Shown: positions 25,756 through 36,001 of the stretch, one piece after another | How the letters are laid out: every line of letters begins with the position of its first letter | Numbering within the stretch: position 1 is the first letter of the stretch | Source: JACPPO01 sp965262505 | GTDB lineage: Bacteria > Acidobacteriota > Vicinamibacteria > Vicinamibacterales > UBA2999 | DNA: 64,000 bases | Direction of reading: 5' to 3' | Assembly: GCA_965262505.1 (NCBI GenBank) | Contig: CBDHFM010000030.1 | Span: forward strand, 4,340,001 to 4,404,000 | Translations under genes and position numbers: made by a program | Notes under the pieces: generated by a model | The model's input: only the letters and a program-made list of their open reading frames with translations | What the model was told of the DNA's origin: nothing | Databases searched by the model: none

Positions 25756-27408
25756 TCAAATCGTGATCACCCAGTGGCGGCCCTGGTCGAGCGGCATCTC
25801 CTCGCACAGCCGGTCGACGAGTCCGCCGCCGTACTTATTGAGAAAGTAGACGAAGCCGACGGCCCGTTCCTGCGGGTGCCCGCCGGGGAACGCCTGCGCC
25901 TGCGCGTGCATGAACTGCCGCCGCAGCGTCTCGTCCTTCCGCTTGACGGCCTGGATGATCTTGCCCTGGAGTTTCTTGAGGTCGTCCTGCATCCGGCCCA
26001 GCGTCGAGCGGGCGGCGGCGTCGAGGGTCGCGTCGAGCTTCGACACCGCCGTGGCCAGCGCTTCCATTCGCTCGGCCACCGCGCGCGCGGCCTCGTCGAG
26101 CGACGTGTCCACCTCCGGCGGAATCTGCGCTTTGAGCAGCCGATTGAGCTCGCCTTCGTCCTGTGCGCGCAGCGCCTCGAGCGGCACCTCGTGGCGCGCG
26201 AGGAACCGCATGGCGTTCGCGTCGAGAATCGTCGCCGAGCCACGCTGCTGTATCAGGGGCATCGGCACGCCAAATGCCGCGTAGATGTCTCGCAGTTGCG
26301 CCAGGTAGCCGAGCTCGTTCGGGCCGGCGACCAGGCAGCACGTCGGAAACAACGTGTCCTGTACCACCGGTCGCAGCAGTACGTTCGGGCTGAACTCCTC
26401 CGGACGGGTCCGCACGCGCTCCAGCAAGGCTTCCGTGGTGGCGGGGGACTGACCCACCAGCAACCGGCCGTCCTCCATGCGAACGCTCGCGCGCCCGCCG
26501 TCGAGATGGAACAGCGCCGCGTGGCCTTCCTGCGGTGTCACCTGTGCGTGATAGCCGCGCGCCGTGAGTGCGGCGCCCGCTGCCGCGGCGAGGCGCGACG
26601 TGTCTCCGGCGTGCTCGATTTCACGGGCGAAGAGCGCCGAGGCGAGCGGCTTGGCCGCCGGGTCGGAGGCGTCGAAGATCACCAGGCCGCGCGGCCCCAG
26701 GAGCGACTCCAGCCAAGTGGCAAAGGCCTCTACCATGCCGACGCCCGGCGTGTATGCGAGCCGTACCGCTTCGAGGAGCGCCGGACTGAACTCGGTGGCT
26801 GGCAGCGTCGAGGCCAGCATCGCCGCCGCGGCGCGTGCCGAGTCGTCCAGCCGGACGCTTGCCACGGGGCTTTCGCCGGCGGCGGGCGGATCGTCGAGCG
26901 CGACGGGCACCCGGTTGAGCGCGGCGTCGAGCACGCCACACGTCTTGACCTCGTCCCAGTCATGGTCCTCGGCGTCAATCCAGAACACGGCGACCGTCGG
27001 GACGCCGTGCTCGGCGGCAGTCCGCTCCGCCAGGCGGAGGGCGGTCAGCGCCTTGAGCAGCGTGAACAGCGGGCCGCCAAACAGCCCCGCCTGCTGGCCG
27101 GTGACGATCGCGACCGTCTCGGGATTTCGCAGCCGCTCCGCCGCGGCGAGCGCGTTCTGCGGCGCCGTGCGCGTCCGCTGCTGCGCCAGGACGAGGTCGG
27201 CGACGGCGTCACGCTGGCGCGGGTACCGTTGCGCGCGCGTGATGGCGTCGCGCCATGCCGCCCCGTCCGCCGGATCGCCGGCATAGAAGTCGGCGACGCG
27301 CGCATAGTCGAACGCGTAGTCGCAGGCTAAGCGCTTGATCCACGGGAAACGCCGAATTTCGATGGGAAAGCGGTTGGCTGTGCTGGAGGGACCTGTCTGG
27401 GTGGGCAC
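25756..27408 (-). CDS. bshC: BshC, putative cysteine-adding enzyme of bacillithiol synthesis
   Basis: The 550-residue product matches BshC throughout: ETVAIVTGQQAGLFGGPLFT, VFWIDAEDHDWDEV, VLLRPVVQDTLFPTCCLVAG, GPNELGYLAQL, and the C-terminal coiled coil ending FPGGHPQERAVGFVYFLNKYG. BshC joins cysteine to GlcN-malate in the last step of bacillithiol synthesis, known in Firmicutes, Bacteroidota and several Acidobacteriota. The start is GTG at 27,408. bshA and bshB are not in the window. Confidence 0.92.
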   Translation of the reverse strand: MPTQTGPSSTANRFPIEIRRFPWIKRLACDYAFDYARVADFYAGDPADGAAWRDAITRAQRYPRQRDAVADLVLAQQRTRTAPQNALAAAERLRNPETVAIVTGQQAGLFGGPLFTLLKALTALRLAERTAAEHGVPTVAVFWIDAEDHDWDEVKTCGVLDAALNRVPVALDDPPAAGESPVASVRLDDSARAAAAMLASTLPATEFSPALLEAVRLAYTPGVGMVEAFATWLESLLGPRGLVIFDASDPAAKPLASALFAREIEHAGDTSRLAAAAGAALTARGYHAQVTPQEGHAALFHLDGGRASVRMEDGRLLVGQSPATTEALLERVRTRPEEFSPNVLLRPVVQDTLFPTCCLVAGPNELGYLAQLRDIYAAFGVPMPLIQQRGSATILDANAMRFLARHEVPLEALRAQDEGELNRLLKAQIPPEVDTSLDEAARAVAERMEALATAVSKLDATLDAAARSTLGRMQDDLKKLQGKIIQAVKRKDETLRRQFMHAQAQAFPGGHPQERAVGFVYFLNKYGGGLVDRLCEEMPLDQGRHWVITI

Positions 27409-27601
27409 CGGAGGCTACTGTTGCAGAGCGTCGCGCGCAGTGTCAAGGCAACGTGCTACGATCCCGGCCGGGTCGCGCGAATCGACTGGCCAGTACTGGT
27501 CGCACGTCTGCGCGACGGGCCGTCCCGGCGAATCCGCCCAAGGAGTTTCTGCTACTGACCGGGCCAGCGAGTTATCGACCTACCGAGCGACCGAGCCACC
27601 C

Positions 27602-28741
27602 ATGAACGCCATACTGGCACTGGAAGACGGCACGTGGTACCGCGGCGTTGCGGCCGGGGCGCAGGGCGAGGCCGCTGGCGAGGTCGTGTTCAACACGAGC
27701 ATGACCGGTTACCAGGAAGTGCTCACGGATCCCTCCTACGCCGGGCAGATCGTCACCATGACCGCGCCGCAGATCGGCAACTACGGCGTCGCGGCCGGTG
27801 ATGCCGAGTCGCAGGCGCCGCATGTGGCCGGCTTCGTCATGCGGGAGGCGTCGCCGCTGGCGAGCAACTGGCGCGCGGACGGCACGCTTCGCGACTATCT
27901 CGTCCACCACGAGATCGTCGCCATCGCCGACATCGACACGCGCGCGCTGACGCGAGTGCTCCGTTCGGCCGGTGTGATGCGAGGCGTGATCGCGACGGGG
28001 CACGTCGATCCTGACCAGCTGGTTGAGAAGGCCCGAACGATTCCTCGAATGGAAGGGTCGGACCTCGTGTCCGGTGTGACCTGTGACCGCTCGTTCGAGT
28101 GGCGCGAGCGTGCCCCCGCCTCCGGCGGTGCGGATCACGCCGCATTCAGTCAGCCACCCGTGCGCCGCGCCTCGAGGCGCCTGCGCGTCGCGGCGTACGA
28201 CCTTGGCATCAAGTGGAACATTCTGCGTCGTCTTGATGCCTATGGCTGCGACGTGCACGTCTTTCCGGCGTCGGCGCCGCCCGCCGATCTGCTCGCCATC
28301 GAGCCGGACGGCGTATTTCTCAGCAACGGCCCGGGCGATCCCGCGGCACTCGGGTATGCGATCGCCAACGTCCGCGAACTCGTCAAGACCGACGTGCCGG
28401 TGTTCGGTATCTGCCTCGGTCATCAGGTGCTCGGTCTCGCCGTCGGCGCGGGGACGTTCAAGCTGAAGTTCGGGCATCGGGGCGCCAATCACCCGGTCAA
28501 GGATCTCAGTTCAGGTAAAGTGGAAATCACGTCGCAGAACCACGGCTTCGCCGTGGACCCCGGTACGCTGCCCTCGGACGTGCGCGTCACGCACCTCAAT
28601 CTGTACGACGGCACCGTCGAAGGCTTCCGCCACACGACCAGGCCGATGTTCTCGGTGCAATATCATCCCGAAGCCTCGCCGGGCCCGCACGACGCGGACT
28701 ACCTGTTCGACCAGTTTCTCGAGTCGATGGAAACGCGCTAG
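27602..28741 (+). CDS. carA: Carbamoyl-phosphate synthase small chain
   Basis: The 379-residue glutaminase subunit supplies ammonia to CarB for pyrimidine and arginine synthesis. The N-terminal domain begins MNAILALEDGTWYRG, with GEVVFNTSMTGYQEVLTDPS. The class I amidotransferase domain has the catalytic Cys near C271 (FGICLGHQVLG) and QYHPEASPGPHD with the catalytic His and Glu. ATG 27,602 is the family start; the open frame upstream is leader. carB follows after 2 bp. Confidence 0.96.
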   Translation: MNAILALEDGTWYRGVAAGAQGEAAGEVVFNTSMTGYQEVLTDPSYAGQIVTMTAPQIGNYGVAAGDAESQAPHVAGFVMREASPLASNWRADGTLRDYLVHHEIVAIADIDTRALTRVLRSAGVMRGVIATGHVDPDQLVEKARTIPRMEGSDLVSGVTCDRSFEWRERAPASGGADHAAFSQPPVRRASRRLRVAAYDLGIKWNILRRLDAYGCDVHVFPASAPPADLLAIEPDGVFLSNGPGDPAALGYAIANVRELVKTDVPVFGICLGHQVLGLAVGAGTFKLKFGHRGANHPVKDLSSGKVEITSQNHGFAVDPGTLPSDVRVTHLNLYDGTVEGFRHTTRPMFSVQYHPEASPGPHDADYLFDQFLESMETR

Positions 28742-28743
28742 GT

Positions 28744-31700
28744 ATGCCTAAACGTACCGATCTAAAGCGCGTGCTCGTCATCGGCTCCGGCCCCATCGTG
28801 ATCGGCCAGGCATGCGAGTTCGACTACTCGGGCACGCAGGCCTGCAAGGCGTTACGGGCCGAGGGGCTCGAGGTGGTCCTGGTGAACAGCAATCCGGCCA
28901 CGATCATGACCGACCCCGAGATGGCGGATCGCACCTACGTCGAACCGCTCACCTCGGAGATGCTCGAGGCGATTATCGAGAAAGAGCGTCCCGACGCCGT
29001 GCTGCCGACCGTGGGCGGGCAGACCGCGCTCAACCTGGCGGTGGCGCTCGCCGAGCGCGGGGTGCTCGCCAAGTACAACGTCACGCTGATCGGCGCCTCG
29101 GTCGAGTCCATCAAGGTGGCCGAGGACCGCCTGCTGTTCCGAGACGCGATGCGTGAGATCGGCGTCGAGGTGCCGCAGAGCGGCGTGGCCAAGACGCTGG
29201 AGGAGGCGCTGGCGCTGGTCCAGGAGGTCGCCTTCCCGGCGATCATCCGGCCGTCGTTCACGATGGGCGGCGTCGGCGGCGGCATCGCCTACAACATCGA
29301 GGAGTTTCGCGAACTGGCCGGCCGCGGCCTGGATCTCAGCCCGGTGCACGAAATCCTGGTGGAGGAGTCGGTCATCGGCTGGAAGGAATTCGAGCTCGAG
29401 GTGATGCGCGACGTGGCCGACAACTTCGTCGTCATCTGCTCGATCGAGAACGTCGACCCGATGGGCGTCCACACGGGCGACAGCGTGACCGTGGCGCCGG
29501 CGCTGACGCTGACCGACAAGGAATACCAGCGGCTGCGTGACATGGCGCGGCGCATCATCCGCCGGGTGGGCGTGGAGACGGGCGGGTCGAACATCCAGTT
29601 CGCCGTCAATCCTGAGGACGGCCGCGTCGTCGCGATCGAGATGAATCCGCGGGTGTCGCGGTCGTCCGCGCTCGCCTCGAAAGCGACCGGATTCCCGATT
29701 GCCAAGATCGCCGCCAAGCTGGCGCTCGGTTATCATCTCGACGAGATTCCCAACGACATCACGCGGCTGACGCCCGCCTCCTTCGAGCCCACGATCGACT
29801 ATGTCGTCGTCAAGTTCCCGCGCTGGAACTTCGAGAAGTTCCCGCAGGCGGATAGGACGCTGACGACGCAGATGAAATCGGTTGGGGAGGCGATGGCCAT
29901 CGGCCGCACATTCAAGGAAGCGTTCCTGAAGGCGGTACGGTCGCTCGAAATCGGGAAGACCGGGAGCCTCTTCCCGTCCGGGCCGGATGACGCCTCCGAC
30001 GACACCGATGACGAGTCCGCGCTTAGAAAACGGCTGGTGGTGCCCAACGATCGGCGGATGTGGGCGCTCTTCCGGGCCCTGCGGCGCGGATGGAGCGCGG
30101 AGACGCTCCACGAGTTGACGAAGATCGACCCATGGTTCCTGCGGCAGTTCGTGGAGATCGAGGAGCTGCGCCGTATGTCGGCGCTCGGCGAGTTCCGCGA
30201 CATGTCGGGGGATCTGCTGCGCGCGCTCAAGCGCACCGGCTTCAGCGACGAGGATATCGCCGCAGTACACGGCATCGGCGACGACCTCGTGCGGCAGCGC
30301 CGCCTGGAGGAGGGCCTCGTGCCCGCCTACAAGCGGATCGACACTTGTGCGGCGGAGTTCGAATCATTTACGCCGTACATGTATGGGACCTACGAGCAGG
30401 TATGCGAGGCCGATCCGACGCCGAACCGGAAAGTCATCATTCTCGGCAGCGGTCCCAACCGGATCGGGCAGGGGATCGAATTCGACTACTGCTGCTGCCA
30501 CGCCGTCTTCGGCTTCCGCGATGAGGGCTTCGAGACGGTGATGGTGAACTGCAACCCCGAGACGGTCTCGACCGACTACGACACGTCGGACCGGCTGTAC
30601 TTCGAGCCGCTGACGTTCGAGGACGTCATGGCGATCATCGAACGGGAGCGCACGGCCGGCGGCGACGTGTCGTGTGTCGTGCAGTTCGGCGGGCAGACGC
30701 CGCTGAAGCTCGCGCTGGCGCTGCAGGAGACGGGTGTGCCGATCCTCGGTACCTCGCCCGACTCGATCGACCTGGCCGAGGACCGGCGGCGCTTCTCGCA
30801 GCTCCTCTGGGACCTTGGCGTGCCGCAGCCGGCGAGCGGCACGGCGGTGTCGCGCGACGAGGCCCGCGAGGTGGCCGAGCGGGTCGGGTACCCGGTGGTC
30901 GTCCGGCCTTCGTACGTGCTGGGCGGGCGCGGCATGGCCATCGTGTTCGACGCGGGCGCGCTTGATCGCTACATGACCGAGGCGGTCGACGTGTCGCACG
31001 ATCGGCCGGTGCTCATCGATCGGTTCCTCGAGGATGCGTTCGAGTTCGACGTCGATGCCGTTGCCGATGCCGGGGGCGCGGTCGTGATCGGCGGCATCAT
31101 GGAGCACATCGAGGAGGCGGGCATTCATTCCGGCGATAGCTCGTGCGTCGTGCCGCCCTTCATGGTGGCCGAGCGGCATCTCGGCACGATCCGGGACTAC
31201 ACGCGCTGCATCGGCCGGGCGCTGAAGGTCGTCGGCCTCATGAACATTCAATACGCCATCAAGGACGACACCGTGTACGTCATCGAGGTCAACCCCCGTT
31301 CGTCGCGAACGGTGCCGTTCATTTCGAAGGCGACCGGCGTGCCGCTGGCCAAGATAGCCGCGCGCATCGCCGCCGGCCGGTCGCTGGCGGATCTCGGCCT
31401 GGTGGACGATCTCGAGGCGCAGGGCGTCTTCGTCAAGAGCCCGGTCTTCCCGTTCGTGCGCTTCCCCGGGGTCGATACGATTCTCGGCCCGGAGATGAAG
31501 TCGACAGGGGAGGTCATGGGGGGCGCCGAGAACTTCGGCGCCGCGTTCAGTAAGGCGATGATGGGGGCGGGTCAGCGCCTGCCCGAGCAGGGGCGCGTGT
31601 TCATCAGCGTCAACAACAGCGACAAGCCGACCGTGGTGCCCGTTGCCCGCGACCTCGCCGAGCTCGGCTTCACGCTCGCCGCCTCACGCGGTACCGCGAC

Positions 31701-32001
31701 GTTTCTGCGGGCGCGCGGCATCGAGGTCGAGGTGGTCTACAAGGTCAACGAAGGGCGCCCGAACGTCGCGGACCAGATTGTCAACGGCAAGATCGACCTC
31801 GTCATCAACACGCCGCTCGGTCGCGACTCCTTTTTCGATGATCTTGCGGTGCGTCGGGCGGCAACCATGGCGCAGGTGCCCTGCATCACGACGCTGACCG
31901 GCGCGTCGGCGGCGGTCAGTGCGATAAAGGCGCTGCGCTCCCAGGCGCTCACCGTGCGATCGCTTCAGAACTACTACGCGGGGGTCGAAGCGGGGGCGTA
32001 G
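28744..32001 (+). CDS. carB: Carbamoyl-phosphate synthase large chain
   Basis: The 1,085-residue product has two homologous ATP-grasp halves: the first begins VLVIGSGPIVIGQACEFDY, the second VIILGSGPNRIGQGIEFDY. A C-terminal MGS-like allosteric domain has KVNEGRPNVADQIVNGKIDL. It makes carbamoyl phosphate from bicarbonate, ammonia and two ATP. The length and order match bacterial CarB. It forms an operon with carA. Confidence 0.97.
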   Translation: MPKRTDLKRVLVIGSGPIVIGQACEFDYSGTQACKALRAEGLEVVLVNSNPATIMTDPEMADRTYVEPLTSEMLEAIIEKERPDAVLPTVGGQTALNLAVALAERGVLAKYNVTLIGASVESIKVAEDRLLFRDAMREIGVEVPQSGVAKTLEEALALVQEVAFPAIIRPSFTMGGVGGGIAYNIEEFRELAGRGLDLSPVHEILVEESVIGWKEFELEVMRDVADNFVVICSIENVDPMGVHTGDSVTVAPALTLTDKEYQRLRDMARRIIRRVGVETGGSNIQFAVNPEDGRVVAIEMNPRVSRSSALASKATGFPIAKIAAKLALGYHLDEIPNDITRLTPASFEPTIDYVVVKFPRWNFEKFPQADRTLTTQMKSVGEAMAIGRTFKEAFLKAVRSLEIGKTGSLFPSGPDDASDDTDDESALRKRLVVPNDRRMWALFRALRRGWSAETLHELTKIDPWFLRQFVEIEELRRMSALGEFRDMSGDLLRALKRTGFSDEDIAAVHGIGDDLVRQRRLEEGLVPAYKRIDTCAAEFESFTPYMYGTYEQVCEADPTPNRKVIILGSGPNRIGQGIEFDYCCCHAVFGFRDEGFETVMVNCNPETVSTDYDTSDRLYFEPLTFEDVMAIIERERTAGGDVSCVVQFGGQTPLKLALALQETGVPILGTSPDSIDLAEDRRRFSQLLWDLGVPQPASGTAVSRDEAREVAERVGYPVVVRPSYVLGGRGMAIVFDAGALDRYMTEAVDVSHDRPVLIDRFLEDAFEFDVDAVADAGGAVVIGGIMEHIEEAGIHSGDSSCVVPPFMVAERHLGTIRDYTRCIGRALKVVGLMNIQYAIKDDTVYVIEVNPRSSRTVPFISKATGVPLAKIAARIAAGRSLADLGLVDDLEAQGVFVKSPVFPFVRFPGVDTILGPEMKSTGEVMGGAENFGAAFSKAMMGAGQRLPEQGRVFISVNNSDKPTVVPVARDLAELGFTLAASRGTATFLRARGIEVEVVYKVNEGRPNVADQIVNGKIDLVINTPLGRDSFFDDLAVRRAATMAQVPCITTLTGASAAVSAIKALRSQALTVRSLQNYYAGVEAGA

Positions 32002-32031
32002 CCCCGGCGGAGCGGATCGGGACCGAGGCCG

Positions 32032-32460
32032 TTACGTATGCACGGTCGACGGCCGGAAGCGCGAGTGGCCGGCGGCCTGGTCGAGCGCATGGCGCAAGAG
32101 GTTGAGGTCGAAAGGCTTCGTGACGAACGCGACCGCTCCCAACTCACGGCTCTTCCGCACGATCCGGGGATCATCGTACGCAGTACTCATGACGATGGCT
32201 GTTCCGGGCCACCGTGCGTGCACCTGTTCGGCCAGCCACAGGCCGTCATGTTCCGGCATGCTGATGTCGCACAGCAGGATGTCGGCCGGCTTGTCCGCCA
32301 TTGCGTCCAGCGCCTCGTTGGCGCTGCCGGTGTCTATGACGTCGTACCCCCACGTCTCGAGCCAGCGCCTGAGAAGCCTGCGAATCGGCGCATCGTCATC
32401 GACAATCAGTACCCTTCCGGACTGTACCTCTCCGGCATGAACCCCTCCAGACTCCGCCAT
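32032..32460 (-). CDS. Single-domain response regulator
   Basis: This is a CheY-like receiver of 142 residues with no output domain. The acidic triad is DDD at 21-23, the phosphoacceptor is D65 (LLCDISMPEHDG), with T93 and K115 (FVTKPFD) in the usual places. It is convergent with carB and divergent from comEC. No histidine kinase gene adjoins, so its partner is unknown. Confidence 0.93.
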   Translation of the reverse strand: MAESGGVHAGEVQSGRVLIVDDDAPIRRLLRRWLETWGYDVIDTGSANEALDAMADKPADILLCDISMPEHDGLWLAEQVHARWPGTAIVMSTAYDDPRIVRKSRELGAVAFVTKPFDLNLLRHALDQAAGHSRFRPSTVHT

Positions 32461-32721
32461 CTGCTCCTCCCATAGTTGTTATCGGCTGATGAGCCATTGG
32501 CCGAAAGGGGCCCTGTCCCGACCAGCGGCTTGAGCGGACACAGTGCGCATTTGCCTGCCCCTTTGGAATGCTCGCCACTTTGGATTCCTTCCGCGCGAGC
32601 ACCACGGTGAACAAATTGCCTACGGCGTGGCAGGGCCGGGCGGCCGTATTTGCGCTCCGCGGTCGCAAGCCGTTGCATCTGGCAGGGCCAACCTTGCGCC
32701 GCTGTTTGCACGTTGCGCGGT

Positions 32722-35301
32722 GTGGTCTCGGTTGGTCTGCTGCCTGGGCTCGCGTTGGTTGCCGGGGCGGTGTCCGGGCTCTTCTGGCAGGACCTGTTCT
32801 GGCCGGGTGCCTGGCTGCTGAAACCGGCGCTGATCCTCCTGACGATCGCCGGCTGGATCGCCTGGTGGTGCGGGCGAAGGCTCGCGGTGGTCGTCATCCT
32901 GGCCGCCGCGTTCTTCAGCGCCGGTGCCATTCTGGCCGCCGACGCCACGGAGCGGGCGTTGCACACGCCGCTGCGCGCCGCGCTCGACCGCCAGTTCGGT
33001 GGGTTCGAGATCGAGACGACGGGACGTCCGCCCAGGCTCGATCCGATCGCCGTGCGTGCGGTACTCCTCGAGGACGCCGCGCCCGGCCCCGATCGCACGA
33101 CGCTTCGCGCCGCCGTGACGTCGATCCGCCTGCGCGACCGGTGGCAGGACGCGGCCGGCGGCGCGACGCTGAGCGTCGGCGGCGTGATGGCGCACGAGCG
33201 GGCGGGCCAGTGGCGTGCGGGCCGGACGATTGAGACGTTCGCCACGTTTCGCCGCCCGGCGCGATACCTCAACGACGGCGTGCCCGACGTCGAGCGCGAT
33301 CTCGCCCTGGACGGGACAACCCTGTTCGGCTCGGTGAAGAGCGGGCTGCTCGTCGACGTTGAGACGCGTGGCAGCAGAGTTCAGGAGATAACGGCCCGCG
33401 TACGGCAGCATGTGCGACAGAGCGTGGAGCGGTGGGTGGCTCCGCACGATGCCGTATCCGCGGCCATCGTGACCGCCGTGCTCATCGGCGACCGGACCGG
33501 GCTACCGGACGAGATCCGATTGCGGCTCCAGACAGCCGGCACCTATCACGTCATCGCGATATCCGGCGGCAACATCGCTATCTTTGCCGGGCTGATCCTG
33601 GCGATGCTCCTTGTGTGCGGGGTGACCGGCCGGCCCGCCGCGCTGGTCACGCTCATCCTGCTCGTCGGCTACGGGCAGGTCGTCACCGCCGAAGCGTCCG
33701 TGTGGCGCGCGACGCTCATGGCGGTGCTCTATCTCGGCGCCCGGGTGCTCGATCACCGCAGCTCTCCGTGGCACGCCCTCGCCATCGCCGCGGCGGTCAT
33801 CGTCTGCGTGCGGCCGCTCGACGTGCGCGACGCCGGCTTCATCCTCACCTTCGGTGCCACGGCTGCGCTGCTGGAGGGCGCGCGCCGCGCAGCGTTCGCC
33901 ACGGCGTCTTCCAAGGCGTCTTCCACGGCGGTGCCCACGGCGTTGCCCAAGACTTCGCCGACGGCGTCATCCACGACGTCACCCAGAGCGTCACCCACGG
34001 CGTCACCCACAGCGTCATCCACGACGTCGCGCCACCGCGTGGCTGGATGGCTGATCGCGTCGCTCGTCGCGTCGACGGCCGTCGAGATCGCGCTGATGCC
34101 GGTCGGCGCATGGGCCTTTTCGCGTGTGACGAGCGCAGGCCTCCTGCTCAATCTGGCCGCGGTACCGCTGATGGGGTTCGTCCAGGTTGGCGGAATCGTC
34201 GTCTCGTGTCTGGACGGCGTCGAGACGATCGCCAGGCCGGCGGGCTGGATTGCGCATGCCGCTGCGAGCGGGCTGGTCGGCAGCGCGCGCCTCGTCGACC
34301 TCGCTCCGTGGCTCGCCACCCGGGTGCCTGCGCCACCGATCGTCCTCATGGCTGCCTACTACCTGGGCTTCGCCGTCGCGTTGCTCGCCCACGGCATCCG
34401 TCGCGTCTGCGGCGCGGGCGTGCTGCTCGCGTCAGCGCTCGCAATCGCCACAGGCCAGCCGGCCGTGTGGCTGAGCGCCGCTGGTGACGTCGGCGGGCTT
34501 CGGGTCACGGCCTTCGACGTGGGGCAGGGGGATGCGACGCTCGTGCAATTCCCGGATCGGTCGCGCCTCCTGGTCGATACCGGCGGCATACCCTTCGGGA
34601 CGAGCTCGTTTGACATGGGCAGCCGCGTATTATCGCCGGCCCTCTGGGCTCGCGGGGTCCGTCGGCTCGATACCGTGCTGCTCACGCACGGCGATCCCGA
34701 CCATATCGGTGGGGCTCGTTCGATTGTCGATAACTTCGCGCCCGACCAGGTCTGGGAGGGCGTCCCCGTCGCCCAACACGTGCGGCTCCAGGAGGTACTC
34801 CGCGAGGCGCGCGAAGGCGGATCTCCCGTCGAGCGACGGCAGGCAGGCGAGGAGATGCAGATCGGCGGCGTCCGCGTCCGCGTCCTGCATCCGCCGCTGC
34901 CGGACTGGGAGCGGCAGCGCGTCCGCAATGACGACTCCGTCGTTCTGGAACTCTTGTATGGGGATGTCGCCGTGCTCCTCCTCGGCGATGTCGGGGCCGG
35001 GATCGAGCGCTCGATTCTTTCGCAGCTGACGCCGGCGCGTCGCCGCATTCTGAAGGTGGCGCATCACGGCAGCCGGCCATCCACCTCGCGCGAGCTGCTG
35101 GAGCACTGGCGCCCCGAGATCGCGATCATCAGCGCGGGCCGCGGGAACACATTTGGCCACCCCGCACCGGAAGTCCTGCGACGCCTCGACTCCATCGGCG
35201 CGGCAATCTATCGCACCGACCTCGATGGACAGGTGACCGTCGAGACCGACGGACAGCGAGTCAGCGTGCGCACCTATGTTCCGCGTCTTTCGCGGCCATG
35301 A
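32722..35301 (+). CDS. comEC: ComEC/Rec2 DNA-internalisation protein
   Basis: The roughly 860-residue product has N-terminal membrane helices, a DUF4131-like domain, the ComEC competence domain (AAIVTAVLIGDRTGLPDEI, YHVIAISGGNIAIFAGLIL) and a C-terminal metallo-beta-lactamase domain (VTAFDVGQGDATLVQFP, LLTHGDPDHIGG near 655). ComEC carries single-stranded DNA across the inner membrane. A Ser/Thr/Pro-rich insert at about 393-439 is encoded by tandem short repeats (33,898-34,038) between membrane segments. The start is uncertain: GTG 32,722 or ATG 32,650. Confidence 0.9.
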   Translation: MVSVGLLPGLALVAGAVSGLFWQDLFWPGAWLLKPALILLTIAGWIAWWCGRRLAVVVILAAAFFSAGAILAADATERALHTPLRAALDRQFGGFEIETTGRPPRLDPIAVRAVLLEDAAPGPDRTTLRAAVTSIRLRDRWQDAAGGATLSVGGVMAHERAGQWRAGRTIETFATFRRPARYLNDGVPDVERDLALDGTTLFGSVKSGLLVDVETRGSRVQEITARVRQHVRQSVERWVAPHDAVSAAIVTAVLIGDRTGLPDEIRLRLQTAGTYHVIAISGGNIAIFAGLILAMLLVCGVTGRPAALVTLILLVGYGQVVTAEASVWRATLMAVLYLGARVLDHRSSPWHALAIAAAVIVCVRPLDVRDAGFILTFGATAALLEGARRAAFATASSKASSTAVPTALPKTSPTASSTTSPRASPTASPTASSTTSRHRVAGWLIASLVASTAVEIALMPVGAWAFSRVTSAGLLLNLAAVPLMGFVQVGGIVVSCLDGVETIARPAGWIAHAAASGLVGSARLVDLAPWLATRVPAPPIVLMAAYYLGFAVALLAHGIRRVCGAGVLLASALAIATGQPAVWLSAAGDVGGLRVTAFDVGQGDATLVQFPDRSRLLVDTGGIPFGTSSFDMGSRVLSPALWARGVRRLDTVLLTHGDPDHIGGARSIVDNFAPDQVWEGVPVAQHVRLQEVLREAREGGSPVERRQAGEEMQIGGVRVRVLHPPLPDWERQRVRNDDSVVLELLYGDVAVLLLGDVGAGIERSILSQLTPARRRILKVAHHGSRPSTSRELLEHWRPEIAIISAGRGNTFGHPAPEVLRRLDSIGAAIYRTDLDGQVTVETDGQRVSVRTYVPRLSRP
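33898..34038 (+). repeat. Coding minisatellite in comEC
   Basis: Imperfect 12-15-bp units built on CGTC(A/T)(C/T)CCACGGCGTC repeat through about 140 bp and encode alternating Ala-Ser-Pro-Thr. The segment lies in a loop between membrane helices of ComEC and keeps the reading frame. Its length could vary by slippage without disrupting the frame when whole units of three-base multiples are gained or lost. Confidence 0.7.
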
Positions 35302-35314
35302 GGCTCGGAGCCTC
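35300..35314 (+). terminator. Small hairpin after comEC
   Basis: GAGGCT-CGG-AGCCTC forms a 6-bp stem at the comEC stop. It is not followed by a T-tract. Together with the next ten bases it recurs, slightly changed, at 39,528-39,542. Confidence 0.4.
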
Positions 35315-36001
35315 CTCCGCAAACGGTAGTCGGGCGCAAGCCGTGAAGCGAGCGGGTGGCGCCGGGTGGGGTCGCCCCGCCCACCATCATCTACGCGGTG
35401 GCCGGATCAGGTTGCTCTGGGGGTATGAAATGCCGCCTGGCTAGGAAGCAACCTAGTAGGATCACCAGGCTTGCGGCCATGGCGCCCAGGTGTAGTCACC
35501 ATCGAGCGGCACGACCGTGATGAACCCGGCATCGTAAGATTCGCGGTCAGAAAGAGGCGTTTCCGGCTCGGACGGCGCCGCGACCACGCTCGGGATGTAG
35601 ACACCCGGCTCGGCTTCGACATAGACGAGTTGGCCGTCTGATGACCGCGCCAGCTGGTTAAAGGTCACTCCCTGGATGTCCGAGGGCGACAGAGGCGGAT
35701 AGCTCACACTCAGCGCGACATGAGGTGGTAGCAACTCGGGGGATCCGGCCTCGAGTAGGCTGACCAGCGCGACGGCGAAGTCCGCGACGTTTTGGAAGTG
35801 CTGGGTGAACGCCGGCTCTTCTCCTTCATCGACAGGTGGATCGGTGCTGAAGGACAGAACTGGCACCCGACCTCCTAGAGAGCTGATCGCGGCAATGGTT
35901 GCACCTACGGTGCCGGAAAAGGCCGCCCTGGGGCCCAGGTTCGCCCCCTCGTTTGTTCCCGAGATGACGAGGTCGGCCGGCTGGGTCAGGATCGCGCTTA
36001 G

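Noticed and set aside
32462..32721. A possible small gene or riboswitch between the response regulator and comEC
   Set aside because: No convincing start, ribosome-binding site or recognisable fold was seen.
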